64,000 nucleotides of DNA from Phytophthora colocasiae. Its lineage: Eukaryota > Oomycota > Peronosporomycetes > Peronosporales > Peronosporaceae. The notes beneath the pieces are model-generated. The model had not been told where the DNA came from, did no database searches, and saw nothing but the letters and a program-made list of their open reading frames with translations. The stretch spans positions 682,001 to 746,000 of the forward strand of contig JAGKQI010000090.1 of the NCBI GenBank assembly GCA_018806915.1. Direction: 5' to 3'. Every line of letters begins with the position of its first letter. Position 1 is the first letter of the stretch. Below, one piece after another: positions 1-11,225 of the stretch. A program made the translations under genes and the position numbers.

Positions 1-1175
1 ACCTAGACACCCGGCACAGACACAGTTCACAGCGGTTGTTGTAGTTCCCGTCAGATTGACCTGTACACCCTACACTATACAGTCAATCTGTGTACGCTAC
101 AGACAGCAGCAAACCGTCAACTTCATCACTTCGGCGAGAAACACCATGGCCACATTCGAATCGACAATGCAATAAACACACGCAACTTTACAAGATACCG
201 CCTGGTGATCGGTGCCCTAACGATGTGCACCGGGTGGCGACTAATGAACGCGAATTTCGCGCGAATCCCGTCGTCGAAATGGCAAAAGAACGGACAGCAA
301 AAACGACCGATCGAGCGCTCACTGCTGTAGAGTGACTTTGACTGCAGTCAGGCAGCATCGACGCCGGTCCGTTCACATCCATCGAGGAGCGATGCCGCAA
401 CGGCAGCTGATTCGGACGCACACCGATGTGTGGGTGGATGGATGAATAGTTTGGTGATTGCGAGCGCACGTTAACGCGTGTATTACCAAAGATGATGTTA
501 CTGTATTGGGCTCAAATATTCTGGTGTATGTACCGAAGTAGTTGTCTGCTGTTTGAAACTGTGAAGAGTGCCAAGGTCATCAAGCAAGGTCGTCATGGAG
601 TACGACTCCAGTGACGATTAATTAGCATGCCTAAGCTTTAATGATTAATTGAGCCGAGTACTGATGGTCGAGCGACTAAACTCTCTTCGACTAAGTACAA
701 GTACTAACAGCAACGTACAAGCATCAAAATTGCGCAATGGTACGATCGAAAACTTCGTCGTCGTGACCTAGTAGTAATAGCATGAGGTCTCGATCCTGGT
801 CGATCTGTATTTGTCTACTGGAGTACTTAAGTACTAGTTTACTTAGTTCATGTACACATGCTTTTGAGTCTGTACAACAGGAGTGTTATGATCAGCATGT
901 GCTTAATGGTTCGCGAGTTCTACTTGTGCTGATACGCGTACAGCATATTTGAATCTCAAGTTCATGAACTATACACAGATTCTCAAGAGTAGTTTTATCG
1001 ATTGGAGACAAATCGCACAAAATCACAATGCACATCTATTTGGATAACTCTAACTCAAAAACAACAGACTTCACTTACGTCTTCTACGTCGACAGTATCG
1101 ACTCGATACCTGCCCACACCCGTGAGTGAGGACACAGTACTGGCCCCCTTCGCTCCAGTTTGACAAGACTCAAAC

Positions 1176-1961
1176 TTACGCGTAGGAGATGGTGCTGGTG
1201 GAGTACTGGCAGAGCGATCCCGAGGGACCCGCACCCAGCTTCCCCGGCTCACCCGAAGTGGAGCCCTGCGACCACGCGCACACGTCCACCTTCTTGCCCT
1301 TGATCTTGATGTTCTCGATGGTGGCCTGGTCACCCCAGTTCTTGTTCACCGTCACGAGGCTCACCTTGCCGTTCACGGCGAGCACGTTCTTGAGACTGAC
1401 CTTGCGCGACTTGCCGCCGCACGTGCCGCACGAGCGGTAGAGCTTACCGAAGTCCTGCGCGTAGAAGCCCTCGATCTGGACGGAGCCGAGGCCGTTGTGC
1501 TGGATGACCTTGTCGTCGGCCGAGCGCGCGCCGCCGCCGATCACCTTGGTCACGCTGCCGGCCGAGCCGCCCTTGATGCTCAGCGCGTCCTCGCACACGT
1601 CCTCCCACCACACGTTCTGGATCGTGCAGCCGCTCTGCTCGCAGTGCACACCCTCCATTTGGTCCTTGCCGATGATCACGTTCTTGAGCGTGGCGCCGGG
1701 CTCCACCATGAACACGGCCGTCTGCCAGCCGCTCTCCTTCTGGCCGCCACACTTGACGTTCGAGCGCGCGTACGTCTTCATGCCACCGTCGAACGTTTGG
1801 CCCTTCTTGACCGTGTACGGCTCCTTGAGGTAGACCGTGCCCTTGCTGGCGGGCCACGACCCGGTGGGCATGGGGGCGGCCTCCGAGCGCATGGAGGCGC
1901 CTGAGGCGACGGCAGCCACGGCGGCGAGCGCGACGGTGAAGACGGAGACGACGTTGACCAT
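1176..1961 (-). CDS. Pectate lyase, polysaccharide lyase family 3 (copy 1)
   Basis: A 261-residue secreted enzyme that should cleave de-esterified pectin (polygalacturonate) in plant cell walls by calcium-dependent beta-elimination. Residues 1 to about 20 form a signal peptide ([20 protein letters not shown]). The PL3 hallmarks follow: VHCEQSGC at 105-112 and [11 protein letters not shown] at 116-126, where family members place acidic calcium ligands, then parallel-beta-helix-like repeats to the end. There are eight cysteines (71, 107, 112, 123, 178, 181, 228, 251). The length is normal for oomycete PL3 proteins. I chose the ATG in front of the signal peptide; the reading frame is open further upstream only through a non-ATG start. 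The protein is identical to copies 6, 7 and 8. Confidence 0.95.
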   Translation of the reverse strand: MVNVVSVFTVALAAVAAVASGASMRSEAAPMPTGSWPASKGTVYLKEPYTVKKGQTFDGGMKTYARSNVKCGGQKESGWQTAVFMVEPGATLKNVIIGKDQMEGVHCEQSGCTIQNVWWEDVCEDALSIKGGSAGSVTKVIGGGARSADDKVIQHNGLGSVQIEGFYAQDFGKLYRSCGTCGGKSRKVSLKNVLAVNGKVSLVTVNKNWGDQATIENIKIKGKKVDVCAWSQGSTSGEPGKLGAGPSGSLCQYSTSTISYA

Positions 1962-2040
1962 GGTTGGAATGGAAGAAGATGAACTTGTCGAGTGGCCGAT
2001 CGGTTGCTGGTCACTTGGCTGCTTTGGTGCGAGGAGCGCA

Positions 2041-2106
2041 AGTTGAATAATGAGGAGGGAGGAGGACCGTGCAGTGGAGTTCGAGTTCGAGTTCGAGTTC
2101 GAGTTC
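2041..2106 (-). promoter_or_regulatory. Core promoter of copy 1: initiator plus (GAGTTC)5 VNTR
   Basis: On the minus strand CCTCATTATTCAACT (2055-2041) fits the oomycete initiator plus flanking element (YTCATT then a CAA/T-rich block), about 80 bp before the ATG. A perfect hexanucleotide tract, GAGTTC x5 on the plus strand (2077-2106), lies about 20-50 bp upstream of it. Confidence 0.6.
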
Positions 2107-3663
2107 GACTTTCGCGGCGGTGAATCACTGATCGACGAGGTGGCACCAAGGTGCAAAGGGTCGAGGTGCAACCAGCACTGCTGGACCAGCAGTAACTGCT
2201 GCAGTCTGCACGGGGTGTCAGTCGCTGGGCGAGGGGGTAAACGAGAGCTGTACAAATCCTGTCGTCAAGATCCGTTGAGGTGGAACGTCTGCTCCGAGAT
2301 GCCAGATGCAGCAGCGATGACAGCGATAGAGAGGTTGTCACCGGTTTGTACTTCGAAGTAGCAAACTTTGCTGGATCACTTGATATCAGAGACGGGCTGA
2401 TAGATGACCACCGCTGTTCGCCCGCCACATGGACTGCGGATCTTTCGTTGAACAGCCGAGAGCTACTCGCCCATACGAGTTGGGGACCTAGACACCCGGC
2501 ACAGACACAGTTCACAGCGGTTGTTGTAGTTCCCGTCAGATTGACCTGTACACCCTACACTATACAGTCAATCTGTGTACGCTACAGACAGCAGCAAACC
2601 GTCAACTTCATCACTTCGGCGAGAAACACCATGGCCACATTCGAATCGACAATGCAATAAACACACGCAACTTTACAAGATACCGCCTGGTGATCGGTGC
2701 CCTAACGATGTGCACCGGGTGGCGACTAATGAACGCGAATTTCGCGCGAATCCCGTCGTCGAAATGGCAAAAGAACGGACAGCAAAAACGACCGATCGAG
2801 CGCTCACTGCTGTAGAGTGACTTTGACTGCAGTCAGGCAGCATCGACGCCGGTCCGTTCACATCCATCGAGGAGCGATGCCGCAACGGCAGCTGGTTCGG
2901 ACGCACACCGATGTGTGTGGGTGGATGGATGAATAGTTTGGTGATTGCGAGCGCACGTTAACGCGTGTATTACCAAAGATGATGTTACTGTATTGGGCTC
3001 AAATATTCTGGTGTATGTACCGAAGTAGTTGTCTGCTGTTTGAAACTGTGAAGAGTGCCAAGGTCATCAAGCAAGGTCGTCATGGAGTACGACTCCAGTG
3101 ACGATTAATTAGCATGCCTAAGCTTAATGATTAATTGGAGCCGAGTACTGATGGTCGAGCGACTAAACTCTCTTCGACTAAGTACAAGTACTAACAGCAA
3201 CGTACAAGCATCAAAATTGCGCAATGGTACGATCGAAAACTTCGTCGTCGTGACCTAAGTAGTAATAGCATGAGGTCTCGATCCTGGTCGATCTGTATTT
3301 GTCTACTGGAGTACTTAAGTACTAGTTTACTTAGTTCATGTACACATGCTTTTGAGTCTGTACAACAGGAGTGTTATGATCAGCATGTGCTTAATGGTTC
3401 GCGAGTTCTACTTGTGCTGATACGCGTACAGCATATTTGAATCTCAAGTTCATGAACTATACACAGATTCTCAAGAGTAGTTTTATCGATTGGAGACAAA
3501 TCGCACAAAATCACAATGCACATCTATTTGGATAACTCTAACTCAAAAACAACAGACTTCACTTACTTCTTCTACGTCGACAGTATCGACTCGATACCTG
3601 CCCACACCCGTGAGTGAGGACACAGTACTGGCCCCCTTCGCTCCAGTTTGACAAGACTCAAAC

Positions 3664-4449
3664 TTACGCGTAGGAGATAGTGCTGGTGGAGTACTGGCAG
3701 AGCGATCCCGAGGGACCCGCACCCAGCTTCCCCGGCTCACCCGAAGTGGAGCCCTGCGACCACGCGCACACGTCCACCTTCTTGCCCTTGATCTTGATGT
3801 TCTCGATGGTGGCCTGGTCACCCCAGTTCTTGTTCACCGTCACGAGGCTCACCTTGCCGTTCACGGCGAGCACGTTCTTGAGACTGACCTTGCGCGACTT
3901 GCCGCCGCACGTGCCGCACGAGCGGTAGAGCTTACCGAAGTCCTGCGCGTAGAAGCCCTCGATCTGGACGGAGCCGAGGCCGTTGTGCTGGATGACCTTG
4001 TCGTCGGCCGAGCGCGCGCCGCCGCCGATCACCTTGGTCACGCTGCCGGCCGAGCCGCCCTTGATGCTCAGCGCGTCCTCGCACACGTCCTCCCACCACA
4101 CGTTCTGGATCGTGCAGCCGCTCTGCTCGCAGTGCACACCCTCCATTTGGTCCTTGCCGATGATCACGTTCTTGAGCGTGGCGCCGGGCTCCACCATGAA
4201 CACGGCCGTCTGCCAGCCGCTCTCCTTCTGGCCGCCACACTTGACGTTCGAGCGCGCGTACGTCTTCATGCCACCGTCGAACGTTTGGCCCTTCTTGACC
4301 GTGTACGGCTCCTTGAGGTAGACCGAGCCCTTGCTGGCGGGCCACGACCCGGTGGGCATGGGGGCGGCCTCCGAGCGCATGGAGGCGCCTGAGGCGACGG
4401 CAGCCACGGCGGCGAGCGCGACGGTGAAGACGGAGACGACGTTGACCAT
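3664..4449 (-). CDS. Pectate lyase, PL3 (copy 2)
   Basis: Intact 261-codon gene. It differs from copy 1 by Thr42 to Ser (KGSVYLKEPY instead of [10 protein letters not shown]), a change just after the signal peptide and propeptide-like segment that should not touch the active site. All eight cysteines and the WWEDVCEDA motif are kept. The downstream spacer and upstream promoter are the array type. The same Ser42 variant occurs in copy 3, so copies 2 and 3 are sister duplicates. Function is taken from the PL3 family; activity is not shown by the sequence. Confidence 0.95.
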   Translation of the reverse strand: MVNVVSVFTVALAAVAAVASGASMRSEAAPMPTGSWPASKGSVYLKEPYTVKKGQTFDGGMKTYARSNVKCGGQKESGWQTAVFMVEPGATLKNVIIGKDQMEGVHCEQSGCTIQNVWWEDVCEDALSIKGGSAGSVTKVIGGGARSADDKVIQHNGLGSVQIEGFYAQDFGKLYRSCGTCGGKSRKVSLKNVLAVNGKVSLVTVNKNWGDQATIENIKIKGKKVDVCAWSQGSTSGEPGKLGAGPSGSLCQYSTSTISYA

Positions 4450-4528
4450 GGTTGGAATGGAAGAAGATGAACTTGTCGAGTGGCCGATCGGTTGCTGGTC
4501 ACTTGGCTGCTTTGGTGCGAGGAGCACA

Positions 4529-4606
4529 AGTTGAATAATGAGGAGGGAGGAGGACCGTGCAGTGGTGTTCGAGTTCGAGTTCGAGTTCGAGTTCGAGTTT
4601 GAGTTC
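4529..4606 (-). promoter_or_regulatory. Core promoter of copy 2: initiator plus 6-copy VNTR
   Basis: Initiator-like CCTCATTATTCAACT (4543-4529, minus strand) with six GAGTTC hexamers at 4571-4606. The fifth reads GAGTTT, an interruption shared only with copy 3. Confidence 0.6.
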
Positions 4607-6140
4607 GACTTTCGCGGCGGTGAATCACTGATCGACGAGGTGGCACCAAGGTGCAGAGGGTCGAGGTGCAACCAGCACTGCTGGTCCAACAGTAACTGCT
4701 GCAGTCTGCACGGGGTGTCAGTCGCTGGGCGAGGGGGTAAACGAGAGCTGTACAAATCCTGTCGTCAAGATCCGTTGAGGTGGAACGTCTGCTCCGAGAT
4801 GCCAGATGCAGCAGCGATGACAGCGATAGAGAGGTTGTCACCGGTTTGTACTTCGAAGTAGCAAACTTTGCTGGATCACTTGATATCAGAGACGGGCTGA
4901 TAGATGACCACCGCTGTTCGCCCGCCACATGGACTGCGGATCTTTCGTTGAACAGCCGAGAGCTACTCGCCCATACGACTTGGCGACCTAGACACCCGGC
5001 ACAGACACAGTTCACAGCGGTTGTTGTAGTTCCCGTCAGATTGACCTGTACACCCTACACTATACAGTCAATCTGTGTACGCTACAGACAGCAGCAAACC
5101 GTCAACTTCATCACTTCGGCGAGAAACACCATGGCCACATTCGAATCGACAATGCAATAAACACACGCAACTTTACAAGATACCGCCTGGTGATCGGTGC
5201 CCTAACGATGTGCACCGGGTGGCGACTAATGAACGCGAATTTCGCGCGAATCCCGTCGTCGAAATGGCAAAAGAACGGACAGCAAAAACGAGCGCTTACT
5301 GCAGTAGAGTGACTTTGACGCCGGCCCGTTCGCGTACATGTACATCGAGGAGCGATACCGCAACGGCAGCTGGTTCGGACGCACACCGATGTGTGTGGGT
5401 GGATGGATGAATAGTTTGGTGATTGCGAGCGCACGTTAACGCGTGTATTACCAAAGATGATGTTACTGTATTGGGCTCAAATATTCTGGTGTATGTACCG
5501 AAGTAGTTGTCTGCTGTTTGAAACTGTGAAGAGTGCCAAGGTCATCAAGCAAGGTCGTCATGGAGTACGACTCCAGTGACGATTAATTAGCATGCCTAAG
5601 CTTAATGATTAATTGGAGCCGAGTACTGATGGTCGAGCGACTAAACTCTCTTCGACTAAGTACAAGTACTAACAGCAACGTACAAGCATCAAAATTGCGC
5701 AATGGTACGATCGAAAACTTCGTCGTCGTGACCTAGTAGTAATAGCATGAGGTCTCGATCCTGGTCGATCTGTATTTGTCTACTGGAGTACTTAAGTACT
5801 AGTTTACTTAGTTCATGTACACATGCTTTTGAGTCTGTACAACAGGAGTGTTATGATCAGCATGTGCTTAATGGTTCGCGAGTTCTACTTGTGCTGATAC
5901 GCGTACAGCATATTTGAATCTCAAGTTCATGAACTATACACAGATTCTCAAGAGTAGTTTTATCGATTGGAGACAAATCGCACAAAATCACAATGCACAT
6001 CTATTTGGATAACTCTAACTCAAAAACAACAGACTTCACTTACGTCTTCTACGTCGACAGTATCGACTCGATACCTGCCCACACCCGTGAGTGAGGACAC
6101 AGTACTGGTGCCCTTCGCTCCAGTTTGACAAGACTCAAAC

Positions 6141-6926
6141 TTACGCGTAGGAGATAGTGCTGGTGGAGTACTGGCAGAGCGATCCCGAGGGACCCGCACC
6201 CAGCTTCCCCGGCTCACCCGAAGTGGAGCCCTGCGACCACGCGCACACGTCCACCTTCTTGCCCTTGATCTTGATGTTCTCGATGGTGGCCTGGTCACCC
6301 CAGTTCTTGTTCACCGTCACGAGGCTCACCTTGCCGTTCACGGCGAGCACGTTCTTGAGACTGACCTTGCGCGACTTGCCGCCGCACGTGCCGCACGAGC
6401 GGTAGAGCTTACCGAAGTCCTGCGCGTAGAAGCCCTCGATCTGGACGGAGCCGAGGCCGTTGTGCTGGATGACCTTGTCGTCGGCCGAGCGCGCGCCGCC
6501 GCCGATCACCTTGGTCACGCTGCCGGCCGAGCCGCCCTTGATGCTCAGCGCGTCCTCGCACACGTCCTCCCACCACACGTTCTGGATCGTGCAGCCGCTC
6601 TGCTCGCAGTGCACACCCTCCATTTGGTCCTTGCCGATGATCACGTTCTTGAGCGTGGCGCCGGGCTCCACCATGAACACGGCCGTCTGCCAGCCGCTCT
6701 CCTTCTGGCCGCCACACTTGACGTTCGAGCGCGCGTACGTCTTCATGCCACCGTCGAACGTTTGGCCCTTCTTGACCGTGTACGGCTCCTTGAGGTAGAC
6801 CGAGCCCTTGCTGGCGGGCCACGACCCGGTGGGCATGGGGGCGGCCTCCGAGCGCATGGAGGCGCCTGAGGCGACGGCAGCCACGGCGGCGAGCGCGACG
6901 GTGAAGACGGAGACGACGTTGACCAT
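6141..6926 (-). CDS. Pectate lyase, PL3 (copy 3)
   Basis: Intact 261-codon gene with the same predicted protein as copy 2, including Ser42. Its promoter has the same interrupted six-copy VNTR, which supports descent of units 2 and 3 from one recent duplication or conversion event. The signal peptide, the VHCEQSGC and WWEDVCEDA motifs and the terminal Cys251 are all present. The predicted role is extracellular pectin depolymerisation during plant tissue colonisation; I infer that from the family. Confidence 0.95.
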   Translation of the reverse strand: MVNVVSVFTVALAAVAAVASGASMRSEAAPMPTGSWPASKGSVYLKEPYTVKKGQTFDGGMKTYARSNVKCGGQKESGWQTAVFMVEPGATLKNVIIGKDQMEGVHCEQSGCTIQNVWWEDVCEDALSIKGGSAGSVTKVIGGGARSADDKVIQHNGLGSVQIEGFYAQDFGKLYRSCGTCGGKSRKVSLKNVLAVNGKVSLVTVNKNWGDQATIENIKIKGKKVDVCAWSQGSTSGEPGKLGAGPSGSLCQYSTSTISYA

Positions 6927-7005
6927 GGTTGGAATGGAAGAAGATGAACTTGTCGAGTGGCCGATCGGTTGCTGGTCACTTGGCTGCTTTGGTGCGAGGA
7001 GCACA

Positions 7006-7083
7006 AGTTGAATAATGAGGAGGGAGGAGGACCGTGCAGTGGTGTTCGAGTTCGAGTTCGAGTTCGAGTTCGAGTTTGAGTTC
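7006..7083 (-). promoter_or_regulatory. Core promoter of copy 3: initiator plus 6-copy VNTR
   Basis: Initiator-like element at 7020-7006 (minus strand) and six hexamers at 7048-7083, with the GAGTTT interruption in the fifth hexamer as in copy 2. Confidence 0.6.
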
Positions 7084-8546
7084 GACTTTCGCGGCGGTGA
7101 ATCACTGATCGACGAGGTGGCACCAAGGTGCAGAGGGTCGAGGTGCAACCAGCACTGCAGGACCAGCAGTAACTGCTGCAGTCTGCACGGGGTGTCAGTC
7201 GCTGGGCGAGGGGGTAAACGAGAGCTGTACAAATCCTGTCGTCAAGATCCGTTGAGGTGGAACGTCTGCTCCGAGATGCCAGATGCAGCAGCGATGACAG
7301 CGATAGAGAGGTTGTCACCGGTTTGTACTTCGAAGTAGCAAACTTTGCTGGATCACTTGATATCAGAGACGGGCTGATAGATGACCACCGCTGTTCGCCC
7401 GCCACATGGACTGCGGATCTTTCGTTGAACAGCCGAGAGCTACTCGCCCATACGACTTGGCGACCTAGACACCCGGCACAGACACAGTTCACAGCGGTTG
7501 TTGTAGTTCCCGTCAGATTGACCTGTACACCCTACACTATACAGTCAATCTGTGTACGCTACAGACAGCAGCAAACCGTCAACTTCATCACTTCGGCGAG
7601 AAACACCATGGCCACATTCGAATCGACAATGCAATAAACACACGCAACTTTACAAGATACCGCCTGGTGATCGGTGCCCTAACGATGTGCACCGGGTGGC
7701 GACTAATGAACGCGAATTTCGCGCGAATCCCGTCGTCGAAATGGCAAAAGAACGGACAGCAAACGACCGATCGAGCGCTCACTACTGTAGAGTGGCATCG
7801 ACGCCGGTCCGTTCACATCCATCGAGGAGCGATGCCGCAACGGCAGCTGGTTCGGACGCACACCGATGTGTGTGGGTGGATGGATGAATAGTTTGGTGAT
7901 TGCGAGCGCACGTTAACGCGTGTATTACCAAAGATGATGTTACTGTATTGGGCTCAAATATTCTGGTGTATGTACCGAAGTAGTTGTCTGCTGTTTGAAA
8001 CTGTGAAGAGTGCCAAGGTCATCAAGCAAGGTCGTCATGGAGTACGACTCCAGTGACGATTAATTAGCATGCCTAAGCTTAATGATTAATTGGAGCCGAG
8101 TACTGATGGTCGAGCGACTAAACTCTCTTCGACTAAGTACAAGTACTAACAGCAAACGTACAAGCATCAAAATTGCGCAATGGTACGATCGAAAACTTCG
8201 TCGTCGTGACCTAGTAGTAATAGCATGAGGTCTCGATCCTGGTCGATCTGTATTTGTCTACTGGAGTACTTAAGTACTAGTTTACTTAGTTCATGTACAC
8301 ATGCTTTTGAGTCTGTACAACAGGAGTGTTATGATCAGCATGTGCTTAATGGTTCATGAGTTCTACTTGTGCTGATACGCGTACAGCATATTTGAATCTC
8401 AAGTTCATGAACTATACACAGATTCTCAAGAGTAGTGTTCGAAAGAGTAATGTACTTTATTGATTGGAGATTCTCCATGATGTTTTCATAATACGTTTTT
8501 CACTCTGATCAATACCACAATGCACATCTATTTGGATAACTCTAAC

Positions 8547-9452
8547 TCAAAAACAACAGACTTCACTTACGTCTTCTACGTCGACAGTATCGACTCGATA
8601 CCTGCCCACACCCGTGAGTGAGGACACAGTACTGGCCCCCTTCGCTCCAGTTTGACAAGACTCAAACTTACGCGTAGGAGATAGTGCTGGTGGAGTACTG
8701 GCAGAGCGATCCCGAGGACCCGCACCCAGCTTCCCCGGCTCACCCGAAGTGGAGCCCTGCGACCACGCGCACACGTCCACCTTCTTGCCCTTGATCTTGA
8801 TGTTCTCGATGGTGGCCTGGTCACCCCAGTTCTTGTTCACCGTCACGAGGCTCACCTTGCCGTTCACGGCGAGCACGTTCTTGAGACTGACCTTGCGCGA
8901 CTTGCCGCCGCACGTGCCGCACGAGCGGTAGAGCTTACCGAAGTCCTGCGCGTAGAAGCCCTCGATCTGGACGGAGCCGAGGCCGTTGTGCTGGATGACC
9001 TTGTCGTCGGCCGAGCGCGCGCCGCCGCCGATCACCTTGGTCACGCTGCCGGCCGAGCCGCCCTTGATGCTCAGCGCGTCCTCGCACACGTCCTCCCACC
9101 ACACGTTCTGGATCGTGCAGCCGCTCTGCTCGCAGTGCACACCCTCCATTTGGTCCTTGCCGATGATCACGTTCTTGAGCGTGGCGCCGGGCTCCACCAT
9201 GAACATGGCCGTCTGCCAGCCGCTCTCCTTCTGGCCGCCACACTTGACGTTCGAGCGCGCGTACGTCTTCATGCCACCGTCGAACGTTTGGCCCTTCTTG
9301 ACCGTGTACGGCTCCTTGAGGTAGACCGTGCCCTTGCTGGCGGGCCACGACCCGGTGGGCATGGGGGCGGCCTCCGAGCGCATGGAGGCGCCTGAGGCGA
9401 CGGCAGCCACGGCGGCGAGCGCGACGGTGAAGACGGAGACGACGTTGACCAT
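8547..9452 (-). CDS. Pectate lyase, PL3 (copy 4), frameshifted C terminus
   Basis: The first about 246 residues match the intact copies, with Val83 to Met (QTAMFMVEP). A one-base deletion in a G run at about 8714-8717 (CCCGAGGACC against CCCGAGGGACC) then shifts the frame. The last 16 normal residues, including Cys251, are replaced by about 56 unrelated residues read from the 3' flank, giving 301 residues in all. The catalytic part and signal peptide are untouched, so the product could still be secreted and folded, but losing the final cysteine may leave its disulfide partner free. A base-call error in the G run is the simplest alternative. Confidence 0.8.
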   Translation of the reverse strand: MVNVVSVFTVALAAVAAVASGASMRSEAAPMPTGSWPASKGTVYLKEPYTVKKGQTFDGGMKTYARSNVKCGGQKESGWQTAMFMVEPGATLKNVIIGKDQMEGVHCEQSGCTIQNVWWEDVCEDALSIKGGSAGSVTKVIGGGARSADDKVIQHNGLGSVQIEGFYAQDFGKLYRSCGTCGGKSRKVSLKNVLAVNGKVSLVTVNKNWGDQATIENIKIKGKKVDVCAWSQGSTSGEPGKLGAGPRDRSASTPPALSPTRKFESCQTGAKGASTVSSLTGVGRYRVDTVDVEDVSEVCCF

Positions 9453-9531
9453 GGTTGGAATGGAAGAAGATGAACTTGTCGAGTGGCCGATCGGTTGCTG
9501 GTCACTTGGCTGCTTTGGTGCGAGGAGCGCA

Positions 9532-9621
9532 AGTTGAATAATGAGGAGGGAGGAGGACCGTGCAGTGGTGTTCGAGTTCGAGTTCGAGTTCGAGTTCGAG
9601 TTCGAGTTCGAGTTCGAGTTC
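9532..9621 (-). promoter_or_regulatory. Core promoter of copy 4: initiator plus (GAGTTC)8 VNTR
   Basis: Initiator-like element at 9546-9532 (minus strand) and eight uninterrupted hexamers at 9574-9621. Confidence 0.6.
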
Positions 9622-11225
9622 GACTTTCGCGGCGGTGAATCACTGATCGACGAGGTGGCACCAAGGTGCAGAGGGTCGAGGTGCAACCAGCACTGCTGGT
9701 CCAACAGTAACTGCTGCAGTCTGCACGGGGTGTCAGTCGCTGGGCGAGGGGGTAAACGAGAGCTGTACAAATCCTGTCGTCGAAATCCGTTGAGGCGAAC
9801 GCCTGCTCCGAGATGCCAGATGCAGGAGCGGTGACAGCGATAGAGAGATTGTCACCGGTTTGTACTTCGAAGTAGCAAACTTTGCTGGATCACTTGATAT
9901 CAGAGACGGGCTGATAGATGACCACCGCTGTTCGCCCGCCACATGGACTGCGGATCTTTCGTTGAACAGCCGAGAGCTACTCGCCCATACGAGTTGGCGA
10001 CCTAGACACCCGGCACAGACACAGTTCACAGCGGTTGTTGTAGTTCCCGTCAGATTGACCTGTACACCCTACACTATACAGTCAATCTGTGTACGCTACA
10101 GACAGCAGCAAACCGTCAACTTCATCACTTCGGCGAGAAACACCATGGCCACATTCGAATCGACAATGCAATAAACACACGCAACTTTACAAGATACCGC
10201 CTGGTGATCGGTGCCCTAACGATGTGCACCGGGTGGCGACTAATGAACGCGAATTTCGCGCGAATCCCGTCGTCGAAATGGCAAAAGAACGGACAGCAAA
10301 CCGATCGAGCGCTCACTGCTGTAGAGTGACTTTGACGCAGTCAGGCAGCATCGACGCCGGTCCGTTCGCATCCATCGAGGAGCGATGCCGCAACGGCAGC
10401 TGGTTCGGACGCACACCGATGTGTGTGGGTGGATGGATGAATAGTTTGGTGATTGCGAGCGCACGTTAACGCGTGTATTACCAAAGATGATGTTACTGTA
10501 TTGGGCTCAAATATTCTGGTTGTATGTACCGAAGTAGTTGTCTGCTGTTTAAAACTGTGAAGAGTGCCAAGGTCATCAAGCAAGGTCGTCATGGAGTACG
10601 ACTCCAGTGACGATTAATTAGCATGCCTAAGCTTAATGATTAATTGGAGCCGAGTACTGATGGTCGAGCGACTAAACTCTCTTCGACTAAGTACAAGTAC
10701 TAACAGCAACGTACAAGCATCAAAATTGCGCAATGGTACGATCGAAAACTTCGTCGTCGTGACCTAGTAGTAATAGCATGAGGTCTCGATCCTGGTCGAT
10801 CTGTATTTGTCTACTGGAGTACTTAAGTACTAGTTTACTTAGTTCATGTACACATGCTTTTGATTCATACCTCATGTACAAGCAGGAGTGTTATGATCAG
10901 CATGTGCTTAATGGTTCGCGAGTTCTACTTGTGCTGATACGCGTACAGCATATTTGAATCTCAAGTTCATGAACTATACACAGATTCTCAAGAGTAGTGT
11001 TCGAAAGAGTACGTCGATTGGAGATTCTCCATGATGTTTTCATAATACCCGTTTTTCAAATTTTGATCACTACAACAATGCACATCTATTTGGATAACTC
11101 TAACTCAAAAACAACAGACTTCACTTACTTCTTCTACGTCGACAGTATCGACTCGATACCTGCCCACACCCGTGAGTGAGGACACAGTACTGGCCCCCTT
11201 CGCTCCAGTTTGACAAGACTCAAAC

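Larger units (their letters stand above)
1..2485 (-). repeat. Pectate lyase tandem array, unit 1
   Basis: First complete unit of a head-to-tail array with a period of about 2.48 kb; the sequence at base 1 recurs at 2486, 4986, 7463, 10000, 12527, 14997 and 21217. Bases 1-1175 are spacer without a supported gene. By unit structure they lie between the promoter of a further copy left of the window and the 3' end of the first visible gene, so the array probably continues outside. The spacer is AT-richer than the gene and contains several short palindromic ACTTAAGT/TTAATTAA-like stretches, but no RNA gene that I recognise. Confidence 0.95.
2486..4985 (-). repeat. Pectate lyase tandem array, unit 2
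   Basis: 2500-bp unit, almost identical to unit 1 by eye. The differences are scattered substitutions, single-base indels in the spacer and one extra VNTR hexamer. Spacer 2486-3663 has no supported gene. Confidence 0.95.
4986..7462 (-). repeat. Pectate lyase tandem array, unit 3
   Basis: 2477-bp unit. It carries a small deletion and rearranged sequence near 5290-5345 compared with units 1 and 2, just before the conserved ACACCGATGTGTG spacer block. Spacer 4986-6140 shows no supported gene. Confidence 0.95.
7463..9999 (-). repeat. Pectate lyase tandem array, unit 4
   Basis: 2537-bp unit. Near 8435-8515 the spacer carries a different block (GTTCGAAAGAGTA... through TTTTCATAATACG) where units 1-3, 6 and 7 have ATCGATTGGAGACAAATCGC. 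Only unit 5 shares this alternative spacer. Spacer 7463-8546 shows no supported gene. Confidence 0.95.

Noticed and set aside
1495..1904. Long plus-strand frames opposite every pectate lyase gene (112 and 135 codons), repeated in all copies
   Set aside because: They are antisense shadows of a GC-rich coding sequence. They recur only because the unit is duplicated, have no promoter signal and show no domain.
2077..2106. Short regular repeats as a possible CRISPR-like array
   Set aside because: It is a simple hexanucleotide microsatellite without spacers, in a eukaryotic promoter.
1962..2255. In-frame N-terminal extension of the pectate lyases through the VNTR (Asn-Ser repeats)
   Set aside because: It begins only at a TTG, contains the putative initiator and leader, and precedes a perfect signal peptide at the ATG. 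Its length varies with the VNTR. I treat it as promoter and leader.
2280..2660. 126-codon plus-strand frame in the promoter-distal part of each unit
   Set aside because: It is not conserved in frame at the array edges, has no recognisable domain and lies across the promoter region; probably chance.
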